Origin: Myoxocephalus aenaeus
Lineage: Eukaryota; Chordata; Actinopteri; Perciformes; Cottidae
Direction of reading: 5' to 3'
Assembly (NCBI GenBank): GCA_038501785.1
Contig: JBAMJR010000031.1
Span: forward strand, 10,808,501 to 10,872,500
Length of the DNA stretch: 64,000 bases
The position numbers and the translations under genes are program-made. Of the stretch, positions 37,286 through 49,858 are shown piece by piece. The stretch's first letter is position 1. Each line of letters begins with the position of its first letter. The notes beneath the pieces are model-generated. The model had not been told where the DNA came from. It saw only the letters and a program-made list of their open reading frames with translations, and searched no databases.

Positions 37286-37299
37286 CAAAGCCCGCGTAA
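37286..37299 (+). CDS. atp2a2: alternative last coding exon giving a SERCA2a-type C-terminus
   Basis: A strong pyrimidine tract (about 37258-37282) and CAG precede CAAAGCCCGCGTAA. If exon 20 is cut at its internal donor 35472/35473 (GACTTTG, then GTAATC) and joined here, the protein ends RNYLDFAKPA. That gives 996 residues, against 997 for human SERCA2a ending NYLEPAILE. The splice phase and tail length (six residues after NYL) are the same as in mammals. In mammals the 2a form is the cardiac and slow-muscle pump and the 2b form is ubiquitous. The exon continues as 3-prime UTR to about 37980. Splicing itself is inferred. Confidence 0.75.
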
Positions 37300-37957
37300 G
37301 CCCGCCTCTACTCTAAATTCCTTGCAGAAACTTTGGTTTTGTTTTGTGTTGTGCATGTGTGTTCTGGGCAGCACATCTTTCAAGAGCTGCATGTCAGTTA
37401 AATAATATGAAGACAGAGGCTCAAAGGTTCATACATCACTTTTTTAGAATGGCCATGAATAAATGTCTGATTTAAAAACTAGCCAATCCCACATCCTGAG
37501 ATTTCCCATCTCCTGCATGAAGAGCCTTAGATTATGATACACTTCTCGTGCCATCTTTTTAGACAAAGCTCTTAGTACCGTGTACAGTAAATTGTACAAT
37601 ATTCCATTGTGCATGTCCACTGACTGCCATCTGTTTTACCAGACTTGTGTAATAGACAATGTATTGTATTGGTGAATAGACATTCGTCAGATAGTACAAA
37701 TGTTAAATAAGCTCAAAAAAACAGTTCATCTTTCCTAAGGAAATACTTTTATGGAATATTTAAAAACTAAACAGCCTTTTTGCTTTGCACTGAGATGTGC
37801 ACCATGTTTGGAGCAGATTTTGCCACGTCTGGGAAGGCGGACGTGCAGCGACGCATACGTGGGAACGGCAGGCAGTCCCTCCACTGGCATTTATTTTGCC
37901 AAACTGCTGTACTTTATTTTCCGAGATGATTGTACACATGAACTTTGGTTTTAGGTA

Positions 37958-37963
37958 AATAAA
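37958..37963 (+). terminator. atp2a2: polyadenylation signal AATAAA for atp2a2
   Basis: AATAAA in GTAAATAAAACTG lies about 660 bases after the SERCA2a-type stop. An earlier AATAAA is near 37458 and an ATTAAA near 37156. The 2b transcript may use one of those or this one. Confidence 0.5.
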
Positions 37964-38102
37964 ACTGTCATACATGAAGAGTTTATTCGCTGTTTGTCCT
38001 GGTGTCATTAGGATTCATTTCAACAATATAATTGAGTGTAATGAGCCGTCTACCACTTAGGAGAAATACTACTTAATCCAGGCCAAGTGAGTGTTTCATA
38101 AT

Positions 38103-38108
38103 TTTATT
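38103..38108 (-). terminator. anapc7: polyadenylation signal for anapc7
   Basis: TTTATT on the plus strand is AATAAA on the minus strand, about 950 bases downstream of the anapc7 stop. The stretch 38109-39058 is its 3-prime UTR and shows no other feature. It lies about 140 bases from the atp2a2 signal, so the two genes are tightly convergent. Confidence 0.5.
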
Positions 38109-39058
38109 ATACACTTTAAAAATATGTACAAAATACTATAGACACTTGAAGTAGTTAAACACTTGAGTCAAATCGCAGGGTTATTATTATTTTGACACAA
38201 AGGCAGACTCAGACGACACACACCAAAATAATAAAGCCTGTACATTACATGACACATTCTTGTGACAAATTCAAATTGAGAGACTATACTTTTCAAAGAG
38301 CAGCATAAATGATATAGTCACTTTTTCACAGACCTCCTGTTTGCCTGTCAAGAGACGTAAAGTCGCTGCAAATTCACAACCTTCATTGTGATCCGCACCG
38401 CGTCTCCTCTGCAGCAAACAAGTCAGTTAGACTCAAAACAATTATAATCATTGCCAGTTTCTCCTGTAAGACGCGTGAAGGATAACTCAAGCAAAAATCT
38501 CCCGTCACACCAATTGATTCTGACAATTGCATCGTTCTAAATTTCCCAGTACTACCTGGAAACAGTCCTCCAGTATACTGAACTCAACCCCAAATCCAAT
38601 GCAGGTCTTTTTCTTTTTTTTTAAATACACTAATACTCACTTTGAATATATTTAACTTGTAGTTGCACTATTGCGGACAGTGACGCATTTATTCAGACTG
38701 CCAGCAAAGATGAAACGAGTGCTGACGAAATAGCCAAAGGAAGAGTCAGCGATATGACTTAATCATTTACAAATAGAGAAATATTGTTTAGTCATCCAAT
38801 AGTGTTAAACAGCGGATCTCTATTTTCTCCGGGGTTGAGTGTATACTGCTGCTGTAAGGCTGGATTGGCATCTGTATGGACGAGCAAACGAGGCTCAATT
38901 AGCTCCACGGTGACGTGATTAATAAGGTTGTCAGAATGTTGGGGAAAATAGCATCAGTGGCCACGTTGTGCTGTTTGACGACCTTCGATGGCCAAAAGCT
39001 TCCCACAGGCTGCGGTGTGTTAGAAGGGGGAAGTGACTGTATCCTTCAGTGGCCGAGG

Positions 39059-42000
39059 TCACTGCATACCAAACCACTGTTCCTGATCAGCCCACTGTGC
39101 GGCTTCGCTGTCGCTGCCCTCCAGATCTCCGTCCTCTCCACTGCCCTCCATGTCGTCGCCGTCCAGCTCCACCGTGGCGTCTGCGGGACTCTCCTCCTTC
39201 TCCATCTTCTGCATGCCTTCTAAAGACTTCTGGTCATTGGGATCCAGGCTGTGGAAAGAAAAGAAAAAAAATGTATCTTGTGCTTGAAATGGCAATTTAT
39301 TCTCCAAGATTAGAAGTAGAACTGAAAACCGCAATCTCTGGTTACCTTAGCGCTATGCTGTACTGATCCATGGCTTCTTGGTAATCGTTGACAGCCACTA
39401 AGAAATCTCCCAGCATTCTGTGCAGGACACAATCACTCTGATTGGCCAGGGCGTTCCTGAGGAGAGCGATCCCTTCTTCGTATTTCTGTTCCCGACCTTC
39501 AAAAGAAAACATTACGGAATTGAATGCATTTAAATTTCTGGGAACTATGTCACTAGTCAAGCCGAAAAATATAGTAAAAACTGTTTTATGTACTGAGCAG
39601 TTCCGCCTTCTTGACCACCGCCTTGGTGTAGTCCGGTCTCTGGGCCAGGGCTTTGTCCAGCAGGGTTTTGGCTTTCTCCTGAGTCACCGGGTCTTCCAGG
39701 CACACTGTGGCGAGGATGGTCAGAGTTTGTGCATTGGCCCCCAGAGTCTTATAGATGTTATTGGCCATCCCCATGGCCTCTCGAATCCCATTGGATGCGA
39801 GGTAACAGTCAATAAGACCTGTGAATGGACAGTTATTGATAGTTAAAAAGGTCAATGCAAGCAGAACAGAAGGGTAATACATCTGAGAAGAATATAAAGA
39901 CAATACAAAACATGCCTTCATAGCAGTCGAGTCTGCACGGAGCCAAGCGCATGGCCTCCCTGAAATGGATGATGGCTTCTTGAACGCGGCCCATGTTTCT
40001 CAGTGCTGCTCCCTTCAGGAGGAGAGCCTGCACACTGTTGCTGTTCAGCTGGATGGCCTTTGCTCCCAGGTACAGGGCTCTGGAGTAACGCTTGCTATAA
40101 AAGCTGTGACAACTGAAAAACAGAAACAAAGTCAAAAAGGAATACAAAAACTCCCGACAATGATATTTCATGAAGCAAAAAAATTAAAAAAATGAGTCAC
40201 CGGTACTACTCAAGACTCACCCAGAGATCACCCAGGGTTCTGCATGCTGGTCTGAGATATTAAATAATCTTCCTCCCAGGACTTCAACATCCTCCAAGTG
40301 TCCCTCACGGGCCATCAGGTAGCCATAAACATCCATTCCTGCAAGTGCAAACAACATAACTGACAGCGTACAAAAACCGCAAAGAGTCTCATGTTTCCAT
40401 GTCTTGTTTATCAGCGTTAAGCTGGTGCAAGCATCCTGAGCCCGCGGCACAGATAATGACTGTCAGACATTTGAGCAGTTTGGGACAGTTCTAGGTCAAT
40501 CAATCAATAAATAAATACATAAAAACTGCAGCACACCTTTGATGAGGTATGGGTCCAGCATCTGGGCTTGTTCAAATTTGAGGATGGCGTTCTTGGTGTC
40601 ACCTGCCCTGAAGTAGACATCTGCCAGGCTCACCAGGAGATCCACGTTGTCCCGCAACAGAGACTTCTTCTCAAGAGAGCTGAGACAAGATGGGGGGAGG
40701 GATGGAGACGTATCAGATAAAACAAGTCTATCACAATAAAAAGGAACCGTATGATTCAGTCACTTTCTATAAAAAAAAATATTACTGCTCTGCTCACCAA
40801 ATAGTGTTGATAGCTCTTTGATTATCCCCCGCGTGTATAAAGGCATAAGCTTTGATCCAAACAGAGAGCCAGTCCAGGTTGGGGATACTCTGGATCACAT
40901 CCATAGTCATGGACGACACTTCAGCTCCTTTGACTGACAAAGAGAGAAGACCTATGGGGGGAAAACAAGGAAAAAAGCTAATTCAAAGAGCAGCAGGAGC
41001 GAGTGATTCTTAAAGTCCAAGCAGAGATATTGTGGGCGTGTGTGTGCGCACGCATATAAGAGCTACATGTGTCAAGAGGGGAGATGGACTTGAGCAAGTA
41101 AAAGTGTCTCAGCAGGTTAAAAATTGGATGAAGGTGTACCAATGATTGCATCCAGAGCGACGGGACACTGTCTGAGGACCTCTTTGTAGCTCGTCACTGC
41201 AGAACGCTCCTGGCCAGCTTTCCTGTACAAGTTAGCGAGCATCATGTTGATCTGAGACAAGAAAGAACCGTGACATCCATTATGATCACATTTCTTTAAA
41301 AAAAAAAAAAGAAGCTAATTGAATGATAGGTGTTAATTGTTGTGCTTCACATTGTGATCATGACTGAAACCAAAACTAGTTCTAGTTTTGCCCTAAAAGC
41401 AGAATGTATCAATGTAGAAGTAACTGTAGAGTGAATAACTTTTACAGCCTTCCTCCGGTTGTGAAGGTTTGAATACTTCTTTATAACATCGTAATCATTA
41501 GGTTTATCATTTGTTTTTTCTATATTTTCATATTATTTCCCGATACATTGTGTACACAATGCAGACCTCGGTCTCTCTTGAGGTAAAGCTGTGGCTAAAC
41601 ATCCTGACTGCCTCCCCTTTCCAGCCTGTTTTCTATTTAGGTCCCATGTGTGCACGCTGCACAATCACATGCGCAGCACCTCTGAGTTAACGGCCAGGGT
41701 ACTTAAAAAAAAAAAAGGAACATAAAGCACGAAGAAAACAGCTTATTACAAGAACGATGAGATCAGCAGCCTACCTTTGGAGTCCTCTGTCTGGATGGGA
41801 TCCCGTCGAGCACGGCAATGGCATCTTTATCCAGTTTCAAAATGGTGTAGCATTCGGCAATCTTGTATTTTACCTCAATTTCTGAGGGCAAACTCTGAAA
41901 GACAACATTATATATAAAATTGTCATTTTTTTCTATTTCTATTCATGGCACTTGACCAAGTCAGTGGGATGGATATTTGTCAGGTGTCGTGTACGATACT

Positions 42001-43077
42001 ATAATAATCCAAAACAGCAAAGGAAAGTAAATGCAATTGTTTCATCTTGCAATCTGTAAGAAATCTGGTGGGACACACCAGAGTGCAGTGTTACAGCTTC
42101 AGTTTTAGTGAACGCACCTGTGCCTGAATGTTAGATGCAGCTCCACCAGTAGAAGTACGAACTTTAGATGTTTTGCTGAGCACCTTCTTCTGTTGCAACG
42201 CCATGCTGTATTTGCAGGCAGCATTACGATATTCCTTGTCATGGAAGATGGCATCGGCGTGGTAAACCAGCAACTGGTACTTCTGGGCCGGCGAGAAAAG
42301 CTCTCTTGAATAAAAAAATAAAAAAAAGAAGAGATAAAAAACAGTAAGTAGATACAATCAGAATAGACAACACATGTATTTAATGCACATCACGCGACGC
42401 GTCAGACATACATGATCTCTTTAAATGCGCAACAATACAGAAAATACATCTGAGTAAAATAGTAGAAAATCAAGTTGATAAAAACATTAAGGCAAAACCA
42501 ACTGATGAGGAATATTCTCAAATGTGAAAAACAAAAAACAGTGTGACGCTACTTTAACTTTGAAAGCACGGAGCCACTGCATTTAAATCCGTCACACTAT
42601 ATTTTCAACACAGTAAAGGATGAAATAGGCACGTTATCAACAATATATGGTCCAATATATAAGTCCTCCTTTTCAAAACTCTCTGGATCGGCTGAACTCA
42701 CAATACCTCCAGCTGACGGCTAACAGCTGCAGGCACAATTAACTGCAAGAGCCTCTCCATATGACTATTTCTTGGAAAATAACCCACATTGTAATCTTGT
42801 AGACGTGCTACGGGCATCTGCTTGGATTGATGTAGAAGCCCGAGCTGCCTTACGGCTACAATCAATAATGTTTGCCTTTGTTGGCCGGTTAGCTTTGGGC
42901 CATCACTGACAACACAATACGGTGGAGAAGAGGCACTCTTCAGGAATTAGACGCACCCGGCCCGGACATTACTTACGGATTGTTATTACTCATCGTCAGC
43001 AACAAACTGCTCAATATCCGGACATTAGAGTGAAGGCCAGCGGCGGACATATCCCGTACGTGATCGATTACATTCAT
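39059..43077 (-). CDS. anapc7: anaphase-promoting complex subunit 7 (11 coding exons)
   Basis: Structural TPR subunit of the APC/C ubiquitin ligase that drives mitotic exit. Exons in transcript order: 42977-43077, 42118-42304, 41775-41894, 41140-41251, 40798-40951, 40537-40679, 40221-40338, 39916-40112, 39594-39818, 39346-39496, 39059-39248. They join in phase to 1698 nt, or 565 residues, identical to the human length. The start MNVIDHVRDMSAAGLHSNV aligns with human. Tandem TPR helices fill most of the protein, for example CHSFYSKRYSRALYLGAKAI and AKTLLDKALAQRPDYTKAVV. The acidic C-terminus (DDMEGSGEDGDLEGSDSEAA) ends DQEQWFGMQ as in mammals. The intron after exon 8 starts GCATGT, a GC-AG intron. 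It is head-to-head with ube2g1 and tail-to-tail with atp2a2. Confidence 0.96.
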
Positions 43078-44526
43078 CTTGGATTAAGTTGAGGGCTTGC
43101 TTTAGGTTTCCGTCTCAAGTTAAAAGTTTGGGCTTGTAAACAGCTAACGCTAGCTACCTTCTGATGTATCAAATATGGCGCCGATCAACCTTCCTTCCGC
43201 ATAATGCTGCCTTCAGGTGCTCTTCACAAGCTCGTGCTTTCAACCACTACACTCCTAAACGTGACATATTGCGTGCGAGCAGACGGGAGTTTTTATTTAT
43301 ATTATTTATATTTTTTTAAACAATAGGCAAAAATGTAAAAAGTGGAAATCAACGTTTTACAGATTCTTATAGATTTTAGTTCCTCTTCATTAAGACGGGT
43401 TGCGGGTGTTGCAAACATATCTCCGATTATTTTGGACGCAGCTTTTGTATTTGCTGCAGTAATATTTTTTATTTAGGAAGATAATACGAAGCTACTTCAT
43501 TTCATTTTAAGTTTTGGGCAACAAAAGTACTCAATAAATGTACTTTTAATAAAAAATAACACATATATCCTTTAATCCAACGCTTTGTTTGTGTCTTTCA
43601 TGTCTGAAAAAATGGCTGTTTATGTCACTTTTGCATTCAACAGCCGTAAATAATAGTCAAGTATTTTGATCGAAAAGGTGAATATTCTAAAATAAATAAT
43701 ATTAATAATGTGCATAAGTATAATACCATTTGGAGTGATCCATTTACAATGCCAAAAAGCTTATTAGTAGTAATATTAATATATAATATGCCACAATTCC
43801 CTCATAAATACATACTGTTTCTCTGTTTTATACCACACATTAACCAAGCATTGTTTCAACAGGTATCAGCAAAAAAAGTTGGCATCAATAAACTTGTCAA
43901 CAATCAACAATTAATGACATAATCATACTAAGACAATTTTGCAAACTCAAGCAAGAAGATCTGGGAAGATTTGTTCTTCTCCTCTCTGCACGTGTGAGAT
44001 AATAAGAAAGGTAGAAGCCCAAACTATAACACACAAGGCCAGACGTTTTTACAAACCAAATCACATTAACCACAATACAACTCCATGTAGTAAACAACCA
44101 CAGCAAATTAATGATTAGTCAGTATCATCTGGATTTCTCAAAAGACAACAAAGCATTGCCTTCAGGAGACCCTCTTGCTGACTCTTGCAGTATTTAGATG
44201 ATGTCACAACTGTCTCCACAACCTGAACTCTAATGGTCCTGAAATAAATGGATCAGGAATCAGGACTAGGAAGGTTAGTGCCTGTTGATTTCTAGAGAAA
44301 GAGAGGTTGCCTTGAACACAAACACACACACACACGCACACGCACGCACATAGTCAAGTGCCGACGCGCATGCGCACAGCTCCAGCCAGCAGCTGAACCG
44401 TGTGTCAAAACACAGAGGGAAATCAGCAGCAGGCAGCGCAAGATCTCACCTCGATTTCTGCTTTAGCTCTATTATTTGGAAAGTATTTTGTCGACACAAA
44501 GTGATTTTCATTTACGTCCGCGTACC
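43078..44526. other. intergenic region between divergent anapc7 and ube2g1
   Basis: About 1.45 kb. The left end is the anapc7 5-prime UTR and promoter, with GCTAACGCTAGC at 43143-43154 and a TATGGCGCC word near 43174. The middle is AT-rich without a recognised feature. From about 44320 it becomes GC- and CA-rich, leading to the ube2g1 promoter. No gene is supported here. Confidence 0.5.
44365..44376 (+). promoter_or_regulatory. ube2g1: NRF1 site in the ube2g1 promoter
   Basis: CGCGCATGCGCA fits the NRF1 consensus YGCGCAYGCGCR at every position. It lies about 150 bases upstream of the ube2g1 start codon, a usual place for this housekeeping-promoter factor. Confidence 0.6.
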
Positions 44527-47500
44527 ATGACCGAACAATCAGCATTACTTCTCCGAAAACAACTGGCAGGTAATACGAATAAAATACTGTGAGCGAATAT
44601 AGCCGCTATAAAGGCAGCTAACGTTAGCGTGTTTTTTTTTTTTTTTTAGCTCCCGCAAAGCTGTGTTTACGCCATAGGAGTCAGCTCGGGAAGCTAACCG
44701 GGCAACAACAATGGGCTCCTTTATTGTTGCAGTTCAGCTACCTCGATTAGCTGATCTGCGGAGGGAAATATAGACACATATTAATAAGTTTACGTGGCTC
44801 AATAACACCGACTCTTCATCGCAGACCTTGCTAGCGGGCTAGCAAGTTGGACATTAGTTAGCGGACGGAACAAAGGAATAATCAATCCAGGGTTAATCTG
44901 CCCTGATGACTTTCGTATTGCTAATGTTAGCGATGTATATCCCAAGTATTTCATACGCGGATATGCTGCTACTTTAATTATGATTACAAACTGGTGTGCT
45001 GTATTAGATAATATCTCATGTTTCTGATGTTCTGAGACTGTTCGTGAGGAGACGCATCTCGGTGTTGAAGCCCTCAGGGATGAGTCCTCCTGTTGGCTTC
45101 GTTTATTAATATCAATATTCATGCGATTGGTGGCAGCGGTGTTTCTTCTTCTCCTCGTTAATGCCAGGACTCACCAGTACCCCTCATGTACAGGTGCAGC
45201 TGGCTGACAGTACAGGTGTGTGAGTGTACACACACACACATAGCGAGGAATGAGGAAAAGGCAGTCAATATACATTTTGCTCTACCTCAAAAATCAAAAA
45301 AGGTCATAAAACTGCAATGCAGCTTTGACTATTATGAGTATTCCCACCCCCACTGACTTTTACATGCCCAGGCCAATTCCCTTCAACACCCTTGCACATC
45401 TTTTCTTTATTAAAATACACATTATTTATTTTTATAATGTATACTTGTTTTAAAGTACTGTTGTTTGTTTGTTTGCCATATTTATGGCACTGTTTATTGT
45501 TTATTGTTATGCACATTCCCCCTAGTCAAATTCCTTGTATGTGCAACATACTTGGCAATACATTATTCTGTATAAGAACAAATATCTGAGCTTCACATTT
45601 GTATGAGGGTCAACATCCCAAACATCTCATCATAAAATGTATATTATTCTCCCAGCTATACATGGTCCAAGTGAACCGCTCTGGAATAGTTAGAACTACT
45701 GTGATAACGTAGTGTAGAGTCTGACAGGATTCAGGTTGTTCTGTGGTCCTGAACAACAGCATCCCTCCAGCACTGCGTCCGCTGATTTAACATCCCATTA
45801 CATGACTGATTTACTTTGGTTTCTCTGCGCGTGGGGTTGTGAATCACTGGCTTTACAGTGGTTGACTCAATTCGGTTCTTCGAGTTGGTGATTCACTTCA
45901 ACTGTAATAATTATTTTTGGAAACCACGATTTGATTCAGTGAACATTAGCCAAACTGTATACTTATTAAACTAACTTTCAAATGGTGTGAGACTGCAGCT
46001 TATTCTCTCCACTCTTAAATGGAGAGACACCCAAAGTAATGTTTCTCTTACTTCGCCAAATATTTGGATACGATGCCAAACTCTGAAAACTGAATAGCTC
46101 ATGTACAGATTATATCAACGTCATAATAGAGCAGTGCTTTTAGTCAATTAATCAATGTCAGTGCTGGGAAATGTTTTGAGGCACCCATTGTACATGCTTT
46201 GTTGTTATATTAAAAACTCTAAGGTTTCTGGGTCAGAACATTGAAACAAGGGGTCAGGAGGTCAAATCAGCCCAATTCATGCTCTGCATTTTGAAAATCA
46301 CAGTGTTAAATAAAGGGGCCGATACAGCACTTACTACGTATTCACTCGCATCAGCAGCCGTTAGCGTACTTTGTATCATCAATTTTGTCGTGAATACAAA
46401 CTCAACATCTCCTGCAACTGCTTTACAGTGGTGAACAAAAGGAAAAACCCCAACATGCAGCTCACCGTAGATGTATTTGTGCCTTTTATCACAGGTCGGC
46501 TCATCATTGTCAGGGATGTCAACGCAGAGTCATTATGGCTGTTCCGCATTGTCATTGTTCTCTAAAGGTGTTTACTGTGGACCATTTCTTGCTGCACCTG
46601 GGCTTTTTTCCTCTTGGTGTTACGGCCTATTACAAAATCAATTCATGTCCCAGTTCTTTGGTTAAATCTTACCGTGGTTGTTTCTATTGCCATATGAATT
46701 GAATCACAGGCATTTGTGTTGCACTTTGCCACGTAAAGTTTTTTTTGTTCGGGCTGAGTTTTGGTTTCAAAGCTTTGTTCTGATATTCACCAAATCCTTG
46801 ATTTCTGTTAAACACTTTTCACACCCTCTATAAAAAAGCTGTAATGGAATATTGTCTATGCTAATTTGTCAAATTGTACCAATTGGCTTATTACATGATT
46901 ATCAATGTTTTCTGTTTCCTTTCCAGTTCATTGTAGTACAAAAAAATACCCTTTGTCTCTTTTTTTTTTCCAGAGCTCAACAAGAACCCCGTAGAGGGCT
47001 TTTCAGCTGGTCTCATAGATGATGATGACATATATAAATGGGAAGTTGTGATCATCGGTCCACAAGATACCCTTTTGTAAGTGAGAACATATTTGGACAA
47101 TCATGTCTTTCTTTGACAAATCTATAAATGACTATTTTAAACCCATAATTTCTCATTTGTCCATGCTCTTCTTTGTATTACAGCGAGGGAGGGTTTTTCA
47201 AAGCGTACCTCACCTTCCCTTATGATTATCCACTACGGCCTCCAAAGATGAAGTTCATCACCGAAATCTGGCACCCAAATGGTAAACATGCTCAGCAGAT
47301 TTTTTTTGATGTTTACATACTTTAAATCTTCATTGCCGTCAGTTGGTCTGGACAATTAAATTAAATTTTCGATAATTTTAAAGGTTATTGTGATTTTAAG
47401 CAGAAACCTGATTATAATTTTTTTTTTTTTAATGAAGGCTGTCGTCACATTGCTTCGGCTGCCATTAAATATGTGCTCCCATTCTTCACAGTTGCAAAGA

Positions 47501-47878
47501 ACGGAGACGTTTGCATCTCAATTCTGCACGAGCCAGGAGAAGATAAGTTTGGTTATGAAAAGCCTGAGGAGCGCTGGCTTCCGATCCACACGGTAGAGAC
47601 AATCATGATCAGTGTTATCTCCATGCTGGCAGACCCCAACAGCGACTCACCAGCTAATGTGGACGCAGCGGTGAGTTATACGGGTTATGCCGTCCCCTGA
47701 CACAGAAAACCCTCTTTTCCTTCTTGTTATCGTGGCAGTACAAGTAGATTGATGATGTGTCGCTGAAAACCATCTAATGTTGCTCCCACAGAAAGAGTGG
47801 AGGGAGGACCCTAATGGCGAATTCAAGAGGAAGGTGGCTCGCTGTGTAAGAAAAAGTCAAGAGATGGCTTTCGATTAG
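44527..47878 (+). CDS. ube2g1: ubiquitin-conjugating enzyme E2 G1 (5 coding exons)
   Basis: E2 enzyme that takes ubiquitin from E1 and builds chains, mainly Lys48-linked, with cullin-RING partners. Exons: 44527-44569, 46974-47076, 47184-47281, 47492-47670, 47792-47878. They total 510 nt, or 169 residues (human UBE2G1 170; one residue fewer near the N-terminus, MTEQSALLLRKQLAELNKNPVEGFSAGL). The UBC fold is complete. HPN is at 79-81 and the catalytic Cys89 is in NGDVCISILHEP. The acidic loop insertion GEDKFGYEKPEERW that marks the G1/G2/R1 class follows. It ends RKSQEMAFD. A further intron probably lies in the 3-prime UTR. Teleosts can have two copies (a/b), and I cannot tell which this is. 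In human the gene is not at this locus. Confidence 0.95.
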
Positions 47879-49858
47879 GAGCCAATTGTAAATTCCAGGG
47901 TAAGTTCATTGAGTTGTTTCAGCTAAGTAATAAGAGTCATTTGTGAAACCGTGTACGAGAAGTAATAGTAATTATGATGTTCTTTTTTTTTTCAGTTAAA
48001 GGAAATGCCTTCAGAGGGAAAATTTCCGCAAAAGGCTTTTGCACCCCTTGTTTTGCCAGTCAAAGGAATTGGTTGTCTTCAACCACGTTTCTGTGAACGG
48101 TTGTCTATTTCCACAAGATGAGCCAATTTGAGAACCCTACCAGCGAAATTAACCCGTTTCCTACCTGGAATTGTATATTTAATTTTATTTATTTTGAAAA
48201 AAATTAATGATGTAAGATATGTCACTACTGTAAATTAACTTGCTTTTTTTTATCTGCTGCTGAACAGTTTCTACTTTATACCAGGTTTCTTATGCAATTT
48301 AGTGGTCAAGATTGTGTAAAACAAAACACCTGTTACCATTAGGTCATCACTTGTCCTCCCTACTGAAGACTTCCCACCAGATTAATGTCAGCCCAACAAA
48401 TCTCCGTCGATAGATGTGATTACTTTCAACACTGTCATTGAATCACTGATGGCTTCACTTCCTCACAGTCTGCTTGTTGTTTCGAGGGACAGGTTGAGAA
48501 CCGTTAGAGTATTTTCATACAGTCTTTATTTTTCTGAGAAAAGGCCTCCTGCTAGCATTGCCTTCTCGTGCTAGTGTACATCTAAGATATATAAAGCCAC
48601 GACTCTCAAATCTGCATGATCCCCTCAAACAGCTGTCGTGTATCGTTGCTCGCTGTAGATGTAAATGGAATGGCTTAATCAGTGATTTAAGAGTTGTGGT
48701 TTTATTATGTATTGACTTGCACAAGCATAGCTAATGGTAACAGAAGGTTTGTGCCAACTTCTCAGGATAAAACGAGACTACTAAATTAGGGTCTCGCTTA
48801 ACAATCGGTACTGTAAACCTCTAATATTCCTTTTAACACGTGGCCCTCGTGGTGAATGGCGATATCTGTTAATTATCACATGGTCTGATGTCTTTTCGCG
48901 ACGTTGTTATTATAAATCACGGACAACCAAATACAGTCCACGCGTGTAATCGTTAACTGGCATCTAAACTCACCTCAATTTAAAAGGTTAATACATTTTG
49001 ACGAGGATTATGGTTGTTTGAGTCCTTAAATCCATAAACATGGGGAATTGTAGGGGCTCCATCGTAGAATTAGGCGAGGCGTTTCGATCAGCGTGTGGGT
49101 AAAGGATGATGGATAAGTCGCAGGACTTTGGGTAGATTGTTGAGTAAAGCTCTTTAATTCTATCAACATCTTGAGTTCTGATTGTTTCATACCTAGATAA
49201 TATTTATCACCTTTTACTTAATCACTGAATTTGGGTTGGGATTCTTGATAGAGACTTGAAGTTAACTCGCCACTTAGTAAAGTATAAATAAGTGTTCTGA
49301 TGAGAAAATGAACACAATCCTGCATCTAGGTTTTATTTTTTGAAGAATATACACAGTCGTGTTCGGGTGGAGTCTGGAAACCATCGGCTTAATTTGTTCA
49401 CTTTCATCGATGGTGTTGCTGACCGTTAAGCCATTATGACATCTTTTCTGAATTATGTTATACATGATTATGGTCTGTGACTGACATTGGAAAAATGGCT
49501 CAACCATCTTTTGGCGCATGCAATCAGGTTTGAAGGAGTTGGGTACGTTTAGACATAATACCATTTGTTAGTACATTCTGGGTGAATGTGATGTGTACAG
49601 TTAGGTTTCTGTAGACTTTATGATCACATAACTGCTGTTGACATTACCTTTTTAAGTCAGAATTTTCTAACCTACCATGACCTCCTCTGACCGGTGTTCA
49701 CTGTATTTGCACAGATTCGGTGCGTTTGAAATGTCATTAAGCAATACGCTCTGAAAATGGTGTGTCCAGGTAATCCACCCTAACGCCATTATTATTATTA
49801 TTATTATTTTTTTCATTTTGTGTCAATGCAATGTATATTGGACATGATGCTCAATAAA
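47879..49858 (+). other. ube2g1: ube2g1 3-prime UTR with a predicted UTR intron
   Basis: Twenty-one bases after the stop, CAGG is followed by GTAAGT (intron 47900-47995). A long T tract and CAG then precede 47996. Both sites are near consensus, so the final exon is probably all untranslated and runs to AATAAA at 49853-49858. With the stop so close to the junction, nonsense-mediated decay is not expected. The remaining sequence is AT-rich with no other gene. Confidence 0.6.
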
